This document shows, in pieces, positions 1 through 4,282 of a stretch of 6,040 nt of DNA (position 1 is its first letter; every line of letters begins with the position of its first letter). Origin of the DNA: an uncultured Bacilli bacterium (lineage in GTDB: Bacteria > Bacillota_I > Bacilli_A > RFN20 > CAG-826). A program made the position numbers and the translations under genes. The stretch is from NCBI GenBank assembly GCA_934133115.1, contig CAKPAV010000112.1:1-6040 (forward strand). The letters run 5' to 3'. Below the pieces are notes generated by a model. The model was not told the DNA's origin, did no database searches, and was given only the letters and a program-made list of their open reading frames with translations.

Positions 1-539
1 ATCTCGAAGGATATGATAATTCTAAAGAGGAATTAGAAATTGATAAAGCATTTGAAGAAGCGACAAGTAATTTATCTTTAGATAATAAAAATGAGTTATT
101 AGAGCAATTTAGAGAAACATTATCAAATGAAGATGAAAAAACAATTGAAGATTTAATAAATGGTAAAGTAGATGTTATAACTACAACGGAAGAAGGAAAT
201 AGTGAACATCCTTATATTGATGATAAATCATTTGATGAACAAGTACTAGTTAACGGGCAAACTGATAAAATTGAACCAGTAAACGTCATTAACAATGAAG
301 TTATTGAAGGTAAAATCAATGAAATTAAATCGAATTTAAATAAAAATAATACTAGTAATGATAATAATGCTTTATTTAAAGAAGAAAGATTTGTAGTATT
401 TTCAAGCTTCTATCGCGTCAAAAAAGATGATACATATGCATCAATAGCCAAAAATTATCAAATTGATGAAGCACATTTAAGAAAAAGTAATAATGAAAAA
501 GAATTAAGCGAAGGAACTTTACTTCGTATTCCAAGATGA
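1..539 (+). CDS. spoVID: SpoVID-like LysM protein, C-terminal part (5' truncated by window)
   Basis: The frame is open from the left edge (first whole codon at 3) to TGA 537-539, giving 178 visible residues; the start lies outside the window. Residues 1-130 are a low-complexity, acidic, Asn/Glu/Lys-rich stretch without transmembrane segments, which fits an extended linker. Residues about 134-178 read as a C-terminal LysM domain: FYRVKKDDTYASIAKNYQID, then a helix with HLRKSNN, ending in GTLLRIPR, the typical 'G..L.IP' end of LysM. In Bacilli, SpoVID is a mother-cell morphogenetic protein needed for the coat to encase the forespore. It ends in a single LysM domain and is encoded directly upstream of ysxE, as here. 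The stop overlaps the next start (ATGA), which implies coupled translation. The LysM call is firm; the SpoVID assignment rests on the C-terminal position of the domain, the acidic linker and the neighbour. Another LysM-tailed cytoplasmic or coat protein is the alternative. Confidence 0.68.
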   Translation, partial: LEGYDNSKEELEIDKAFEEATSNLSLDNKNELLEQFRETLSNEDEKTIEDLINGKVDVITTTEEGNSEHPYIDDKSFDEQVLVNGQTDKIEPVNVINNEVIEGKINEIKSNLNKNNTSNDNNALFKEERFVVFSSFYRVKKDDTYASIAKNYQIDEAHLRKSNNEKELSEGTLLRIPR

Positions 540-1468
540 AAGATATAATTGAATCGCGTTATAACATTAAAATTAATGCGATTATAAAAATAACAAATAA
601 ATCTTATAAATTAATGTGCGAAGAAGGAAATTTTGTTTTAAAGTATCATAATGATCAAACATTAGAAACAATATTTTCTCGCTTATCAATGATTAATAAT
701 GATGTATTCTTATTGCCCATTAAATCATATAATGGCAATTATATTGAAATATTTCAAAATTTGTATTTTGCTATTTATCCTTTTGTTAATGACGAAGTTT
801 TATTAAATAAAGATATTAGATTACATTTTTATGTAAAAGCAATAGCTAACCTCCATTTATGGTCGCATTATTCTATCAAAGTTAGTGATGGTTTCTTTAA
901 CGAATCATTAGATTATTTAGAAAGTCAATGTGATAAAGTAGATGCTACTATTACAAGTAGAATCGAAAGAATTGAACGTGAAGAATATCATTCGCCATCA
1001 GATTGGTATTTCTTAATGAATTACGATCATATAAAAAAAGCACTTGATGAAGCTCGAAGAAGAATAGATAACTTAGAAGATGCATGGAAAGAAGAAAAAA
1101 ATCTTAATTTGTCATTAACTTATCAAAACTTTGATTACTCGCATATCTTAGTAAAACAAAATAAAATCATATCGCTTGATAAAATGGCTTTAGCGCCTTC
1201 TATTTATGATTTAAGGCAGTTATTTAACGAAGCCTATATTTCAAAAATTGATATTGCTTCTTTAATTAAAGAATATATGGATATTAATCCATTACAAAAA
1301 TATGAAAAAGAATGGTTATTAGCGTTTTTATTCATTCCTAGTATTACGCATGTTAACGATGAAATAAAAGATATTGAACTATTATTTAAGTGTCTTAATC
1401 GTCTAACTTCTGTTGAATCTTTTGCTAACTTATTAACAGAAGAAGAAACTAGCGAAGAAAGTAATTAA
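536..1468 (+). CDS. ysxE: YsxE-like spore coat protein, kinase-fold (CotS/APH-like), probably catalytically degenerate
   Basis: This 310-aa protein has the outline of the CotS/YutH/YsxE branch of the aminoglycoside-phosphotransferase-like kinase fold. Visible landmarks are an N-lobe with the beta-3-type lysine in FVLKYH (K36), a hinge-like AIYPFVNDE (79-87), a helix with IANLHLWSH (103-111), and a YsxE-like SPSDWYFL segment (153-160) followed by a charged helix. The catalytic-loop region is LTYQNFDYSHILV (194-206), then ISLDKM (212-217) and YDLRQLF (224-230). The active APH pattern HGDxxxxN is replaced here by Y196-Q197-N198 and H203, so the catalytic Asp and the loop Asn are missing; only D215, at the DFG-like position, remains. 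It is therefore probably a pseudokinase. YsxE is a spore-coat-associated protein in Bacillus. The ATG overlaps the upstream TGA, and the nearest Shine-Dalgarno-like AAGGAA (511-516) is about 19 nt away, so translation probably depends on re-initiation. There is no signal peptide or membrane segment; a mother-cell cytoplasm or coat location is inferred. Confidence 0.72.
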   Translation: MKDIIESRYNIKINAIIKITNKSYKLMCEEGNFVLKYHNDQTLETIFSRLSMINNDVFLLPIKSYNGNYIEIFQNLYFAIYPFVNDEVLLNKDIRLHFYVKAIANLHLWSHYSIKVSDGFFNESLDYLESQCDKVDATITSRIERIEREEYHSPSDWYFLMNYDHIKKALDEARRRIDNLEDAWKEEKNLNLSLTYQNFDYSHILVKQNKIISLDKMALAPSIYDLRQLFNEAYISKIDIASLIKEYMDINPLQKYEKEWLLAFLFIPSITHVNDEIKDIELLFKCLNRLTSVESFANLLTEEETSEESN

Positions 1469-1485
1469 AATATATATTTAGAACC

Positions 1486-1516
1486 ACTACTACGATAAAA
1501 TTGTAGTAGTTTTTTT
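1486..1516 (+). terminator. Intrinsic terminator after the ysxE-like gene
   Basis: A perfect 8-bp stem, ACTACTAC (1486-1493) with GTAGTAGT (1503-1510), encloses a 9-nt loop and runs straight into a T-run (1510-1516). It begins 17 nt after the ysxE-like stop codon. It should end the spoVID-ysxE transcript and separate it from the locus to the right. Confidence 0.85.
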
Positions 1517-1531
1517 AAGCACTAAATATGG

Positions 1532-1551
1532 TTATGTCGAATTATGTCGAA
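1532..1551 (+). promoter_or_regulatory. Tandem Spo0A boxes (two perfect TGTCGAA, 10-bp repeat)
   Basis: The decamer TTATGTCGAA occurs twice back to back (1532-1541 and 1542-1551). Each copy contains TGTCGAA (1535-1541 and 1545-1551), an exact match to the 0A-box consensus TGNCGAA. The boxes lie head to tail, 3 bp apart, giving a 10-bp period on one DNA face. This is the arrangement known for Spo0A dimers on tandem boxes such as those at the abrB promoter. No other TGTCGAA is present in the window. The pair lies in the intergenic region, about 44-60 bp upstream of the transcription start predicted from the TATAAT at 1583. That position suits activation by Spo0A, though repression is possible. 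The match is seen in the sequence; binding by Spo0A is inferred. Confidence 0.68.
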
Positions 1552-1582
1552 CGAAAAAAGTTTCGCTAAATATAACATATTG

Positions 1583-1588
1583 TATAAT
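1583..1588 (+). promoter_or_regulatory. -10 element (TATAAT) of promoter for the secreted-protein gene
   Basis: A perfect TATAAT lies about 50 bp upstream of the TTG start and predicts a transcript start near 1595 with a leader of about 44 nt. At 16-18 bp upstream the hexamers (TTTCGC, GTTTCG, AGTTTC) do not resemble TTGACA. A good -10 without a -35, next to tandem activator-type boxes, suggests an activator-dependent sigma-A promoter. In DNA this AT-rich a chance TATAAT is common, so confidence comes mainly from position. Confidence 0.55.
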
Positions 1589-1623
1589 AAAAGTGTAAAC
1601 ATGCATGATTACTAAAAACATTG

Positions 1624-1630
1624 AAAGGGG
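1624..1630 (+). promoter_or_regulatory. Ribosome-binding site that fixes the TTG start at 1639
   Basis: AAAGGGG lies 8 nt before the TTG at 1639-1641. A longer reading from the TTG at 1621 would put this site inside the coding region, and the ATG at 1654 would be 23 nt away. The TTG at 1639 is therefore the best start. Confidence 0.8.
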
Positions 1631-1638
1631 TAATAAAA

Positions 1639-2550
1639 TTGAAAGGCAAAAAAATGTTTTTAAGTCTAGTCGGAGTTGTGCCGTTATTAATGAGTGCTGC
1701 TAATGGATTAACTGTTTTTTCTAATATTATGCAGCGTCAATTGCCAGAAGATGTAGTTGAAAGAGTACTTTGTGATTCGTCTAGTAGTTTTAGCGGAAAA
1801 ACAAATGGATCAAACAATAATAATATTGCTTTTAATGCAACAGTTGACTATGAAGTTTTTAAAATGGGACACAACAAACTTTACACATCTTGGGATAATA
1901 ATTACTCAATTATTTTTAGAGTTCGAGTTGATTTGATGAAAACAGTAGAATACAAAGATGGTTGGTGGATTTTTGCATCTACTAAAAAAGCTGATACAAC
2001 ATTATCGTATATTACTGCCGATTTGCGAGTTGATACATTGCCAACTGATTATAATGTTATTCAAATTATGCCATCTAGCAATCGTGTGATGTCCTGTTTT
2101 GAAAAATCACAAAATAACGATAATGCCTGTGCAGGCGACTATTATACATCTAATGGCGGATTTTATATTGATATGCTTTACTATTATGATGTAGAAAACG
2201 GTAAATACCCTAGTGATGGTGCTAAGCCAATTTATTCTTACGAAACACAATTAGGTGTAAAAGGACAATATGAACATATCAAATATGAAGCACACTATGA
2301 TTATATTGAAAATTGCTATTACACTGCTAAATCAGTTTTCTATTACGGAGCATTAAGTTTTAAGGGGAATTCCGATCCTAAAAATATAAAATTAAATGTT
2401 GAAGTTGGTTATGGATTAAATTACACACCAAATGCAGATTCTGACACAACTAAATTGTCTTATGTAACCATTGATAATTCAGGACTAACGCCAAGAAAAA
2501 CAACTTATAAATATTCTAACAAAAGTAGTACAACAATTAATATTTTATAA
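1639..2550 (+). CDS. Exported protein of unknown family, Tyr/Asn-rich, four cysteines
   Basis: I do not recognise this family. From the TTG start the product is 303 aa. Its N-terminus is a classical Sec signal: basic KGKK (2-5), then a hydrophobic stretch at about 6-27 with a plausible signal-peptidase I site near SAANG (19-23). There is no lipobox Cys after it and no further membrane helix, cell-wall LPxTG motif or obvious enzyme motif, so release to the outside is likely. The mature part is rich in Tyr (28 by my count over the whole protein) and Asn, with alternating hydrophobic/polar stretches suggesting beta-structure (for example 89-99, 109-133 and 252-262). Cysteines are at 45, 153, 164 and 226; C153 and C164 flank an Asn-rich loop and could form a disulfide. 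The gene has its own predicted promoter with tandem 0A boxes, and the ABC transporter genes follow after a hairpin. It might be a substrate, antimicrobial or surface factor tied to that transporter, but its size is not that of a typical bacteriocin. Confidence 0.8.
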   Translation: MKGKKMFLSLVGVVPLLMSAANGLTVFSNIMQRQLPEDVVERVLCDSSSSFSGKTNGSNNNNIAFNATVDYEVFKMGHNKLYTSWDNNYSIIFRVRVDLMKTVEYKDGWWIFASTKKADTTLSYITADLRVDTLPTDYNVIQIMPSSNRVMSCFEKSQNNDNACAGDYYTSNGGFYIDMLYYYDVENGKYPSDGAKPIYSYETQLGVKGQYEHIKYEAHYDYIENCYYTAKSVFYYGALSFKGNSDPKNIKLNVEVGYGLNYTPNADSDTTKLSYVTIDNSGLTPRKTTYKYSNKSSTTINIL

Positions 2551-2562
2551 TTTGTTTCATTT

Positions 2563-2590
2563 AACTTGCGGATATCTTTATCCGCAAGTT
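2563..2590 (+). terminator. 12-bp perfect hairpin, weak terminator or attenuator
   Basis: AACTTGCGGATA (2563-2574) pairs perfectly with TATCCGCAAGTT (2579-2590) around a TCTT loop. It lies 12 nt after the secreted-protein stop. The following tract is only TTT before ACAAT, so it is a poor intrinsic terminator compared with 1486-1516. Partial read-through would give less transporter mRNA than secreted-protein mRNA. Protection of the upstream mRNA 3' end, or an operator role of the inverted repeat, are alternatives. Confidence 0.6.
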
Positions 2591-2630
2591 TACAATATAT
2601 ATATATGGATAATGTTACACTATTAGTGCA

Positions 2631-2638
2631 AAGGGTGA
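2631..2638 (+). promoter_or_regulatory. Ribosome-binding site for the stand-alone permease
   Basis: AAGGGTGA ends 8 nt before the ATG at 2647, which supports that start. The 2591-2630 leader has an AT repeat (about 2595-2606) and GATAAT (2608-2613), which could be a -10 element. No -35 at usual spacing is visible, so I do not call a separate promoter. Confidence 0.7.
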
Positions 2639-2646
2639 TTTAATAT

Positions 2647-3681
2647 ATGTTGCTTAAAAAATTTATTAAAACTAATATAAAATATTTGATGCTATTTATT
2701 TTGATTTTAACATCATCTTTTTCTCTTAGTAACATTTTTATATCCAATAGTAGTGAAAATACTTATATGGATGTTAAAAGAAATATAGAAATTGGAGAAA
2801 TTTATTTTTTTAATGCTAACTCTAAGCCAATTGAAGAATTTGAAAATTATTTCCATAGCGAAGTCATTCCTGCTTGTGCATCCAATCTTTTTAATAATAT
2901 ATATATTGATTTACCTTCTGATGTTGGCCCGTCATCAAGTTCTTTAACAAATTTACCAATACTTTTTATGGATGGATATGATTATGATTTGGCAATTATT
3001 GATTATCCTAATTTTTTATACAATAAAAATCCTAAAACATGTAGATTTGATTATAATTTTAGTAGCAAATTTGAATTTAATATATGCCAAACTAATTTTT
3101 CTTCAGTAAGAGGAATATTTTTAAGTTATGATTTTTATTTAGATAATGAATTAAAAGCGGAATATTATGCCATAAAAGCGACAAACGAAAACAAAGAACT
3201 AATTGCTAGGTATTGTTCCAATTCTTATTATGGTTTTTATGACTATGGGGAATCAATTAACCCTGTTATAAGCAATAGTAATGAATCTATATCGATTGTA
3301 TATAATCAAAAAATAGCTACTTACTTATCAATTGCAATAGCGTTTATTTATTTAGTTATTTTTATATCGTTTTTAAATAAAAATTATAATGATTTGTATT
3401 TGTTATATATTAATGGTTATTCTAAAACAAAAACCATGTTATTTGTTAGTCTTTTACCAATAATAAGTGTAATTATATCTTTACTATTATCATTCGGTAT
3501 ATCTAGTCTTTATGTTATGATCTATAACGTTTTAATTAGTAAAGTAACTCCCGCAATTGCATTTGGTAGGCTTAACTATATAATGATGTTTTTAGCAACT
3601 TTTATAATATTTATTTTTTCTTTATTATATTGCTTATATTTTAAATACTTTAAACTTAAGCGGGGCGAAGAAAATGATTAA
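2647..3681 (+). CDS. ABC transporter permease, FtsX/MacB-type, four-helix half-transporter
   Basis: The 344-aa protein has the topology of MacB/FtsX-family permeases. It has one N-terminal helix (about 12-33), a large extracytoplasmic domain (about 34-223), then three C-terminal helices (about 224-243, 265-292 and 311-332) and a basic cytoplasmic tail. The cytoplasmic loop after helix 2 reads YNDLYLLYINGYSKTKTML (247-265). It corresponds to the coupling loop of this family ('..l...Gysk.ki'), which contacts the ATPase. The extracytoplasmic domain holds four cysteines (77, 132, 147, 190), possibly disulfide-bonded. Such permeases usually do mechanotransmission, lipoprotein or peptide extrusion, or peptide sensing rather than uptake. 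A strong ribosome-binding site precedes the ATG. The 3' end overlaps the ATPase gene by 8 nt, so the two are co-translated. The helix-1 region resembles that of the downstream fusion protein (KKFIKTNI...LF versus KKLVKKQI...LF), suggesting the two permeases are diverged duplicates that pair in the membrane. The substrate is unknown. Confidence 0.8.
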   Translation: MLLKKFIKTNIKYLMLFILILTSSFSLSNIFISNSSENTYMDVKRNIEIGEIYFFNANSKPIEEFENYFHSEVIPACASNLFNNIYIDLPSDVGPSSSSLTNLPILFMDGYDYDLAIIDYPNFLYNKNPKTCRFDYNFSSKFEFNICQTNFSSVRGIFLSYDFYLDNELKAEYYAIKATNENKELIARYCSNSYYGFYDYGESINPVISNSNESISIVYNQKIATYLSIAIAFIYLVIFISFLNKNYNDLYLLYINGYSKTKTMLFVSLLPIISVIISLLLSFGISSLYVMIYNVLISKVTPAIAFGRLNYIMMFLATFIIFIFSLLYCLYFKYFKLKRGEEND

Positions 3682-4282
3682 AATCACCAACTTAACAAAA
3701 AAATATAAAAATAACATTATCTTAAATAACCTAAATTATACTTTTAATGATTACGGATTTTATATCATTAAAGGATATAATGGGGCTGGTAAAACAACAT
3801 TAGCGAATATATTGGCATTAATTGATTTTAATTTTGATGGCAATGTTGAATTGGATAATGTGAATATTAAAAAAATTAGAAACATTAACAAGATTAGAAA
3901 TGAGAGAATTACTTATGTAATGCCTAAAAACAATTTGTTTTCTTTTTTGAATGTTTCAGAAAACATTACTTATTTTAATAAAGAATATGATGACAATTTA
4001 GTAAAAAACATAGATACATCTAAGTCAATTAACGAACTAAGTGGTGGCGAAAAACTATTAGTGACACTTACTAGAGTATTAAATTCTTCAAAAGACATCA
4101 TCATTCTAGATGAGATTACTTCACAGCTTGATAAAGCACATACTTTATTAGTTCTTAATTATTTAAAAGAACTTCAAAAAACCAAACTTATTATTTTAAT
4201 TAGTCATGATGCGCGTGTTTTGAATAATAACAATGTAATTACTTTAGATTTAAAAGAAGGAAAATTATATGATTGCAATTAA
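3674..4282 (+). CDS. ABC transporter ATP-binding protein (MacB/LolD-type), Q-loop Gln replaced by Pro
   Basis: This 202-aa stand-alone nucleotide-binding domain energises the neighbouring permease. Motifs in order: Walker A GYNGAGKTT (34-42), signature LSGGE (122-126), Walker B DIIILDE with catalytic Glu (141-147), D-loop SQLD (150-153) and H-loop SHD (H178). The Q-loop region reads ITYVMPKNNLFSFLN (79-93). By alignment with the second ATPase (ITYITQTNNFVSFLN) and the family pattern YVFQ, the Gln position is P84. This is unusual, because the Gln normally coordinates Mg and couples to the permease. The domain is a little shorter than usual for the family (about 220-230 aa), mainly between the Q-loop and the signature. 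The gene starts inside the permease gene (8-nt overlap; GGGGCGAAG upstream) and overlaps the next gene by 14 nt, which marks a tight operon. The partner is predicted to be the ATPase domain of the downstream fusion, forming a heterodimer. Confidence 0.9.
   Translation: MIKITNLTKKYKNNIILNNLNYTFNDYGFYIIKGYNGAGKTTLANILALIDFNFDGNVELDNVNIKKIRNINKIRNERITYVMPKNNLFSFLNVSENITYFNKEYDDNLVKNIDTSKSINELSGGEKLLVTLTRVLNSSKDIIILDEITSQLDKAHTLLVLNYLKELQKTKLIILISHDARVLNNNNVITLDLKEGKLYDCN
4254..4260 (+). promoter_or_regulatory. Ribosome-binding site for the ATPase-permease fusion
   Basis: AAGAAGG followed by A lies 8 nt before ATG 4269, inside the end of the preceding ATPase gene. It supports the start at 4269 and a 14-nt gene overlap. 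Confidence 0.65.

Noticed and set aside
537..539. Use of TGA as Trp (Mycoplasma-type code)
   Set aside because: Trp residues in the genes are encoded by TGG and several frames of over 200-300 codons contain no internal TGA, which would be unlikely in an AT-rich genome reading TGA as Trp.
790..796. Isolated TGNCGAA matches inside genes (790-796; reverse-strand match 991-997; 4045-4051; 4652-4658)
   Set aside because: They are single, lie in coding DNA, and are explained by codons, including the Gly-Glu codons of the two ABC signatures. Only the tandem intergenic TGTCGAA pair stands out.
1552..1565. Small inverted repeat CGAAA/TTTCG just after the 0A boxes
   Set aside because: A five-base stem in AT-rich DNA is weak. 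It may contain an imperfect reverse 0A-like heptamer (TTCGCTA 1562-1568), but one mismatch falls at a conserved base.
1575..1612. Possible sporulation sigma-E-type promoter (ACATATT at 1575 with CATGCATGA at 1600)
   Set aside because: The spacing (18 bp) is too long and the -10 match to CATACAAT is poor; the TATAAT at 1583 is a better candidate.
1621..1638. Longer start of the secreted protein at TTG 1621
   Set aside because: It would place the only strong ribosome-binding site (AAAGGGG 1624-1630) inside the coding region and has no site of its own; the TTG at 1639 is 8 nt after that site and starts directly with the signal peptide.
2595..2606. AT dinucleotide repeat before the permease gene
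   Set aside because: Short and expected at this base composition; no evidence of phase-variation function.
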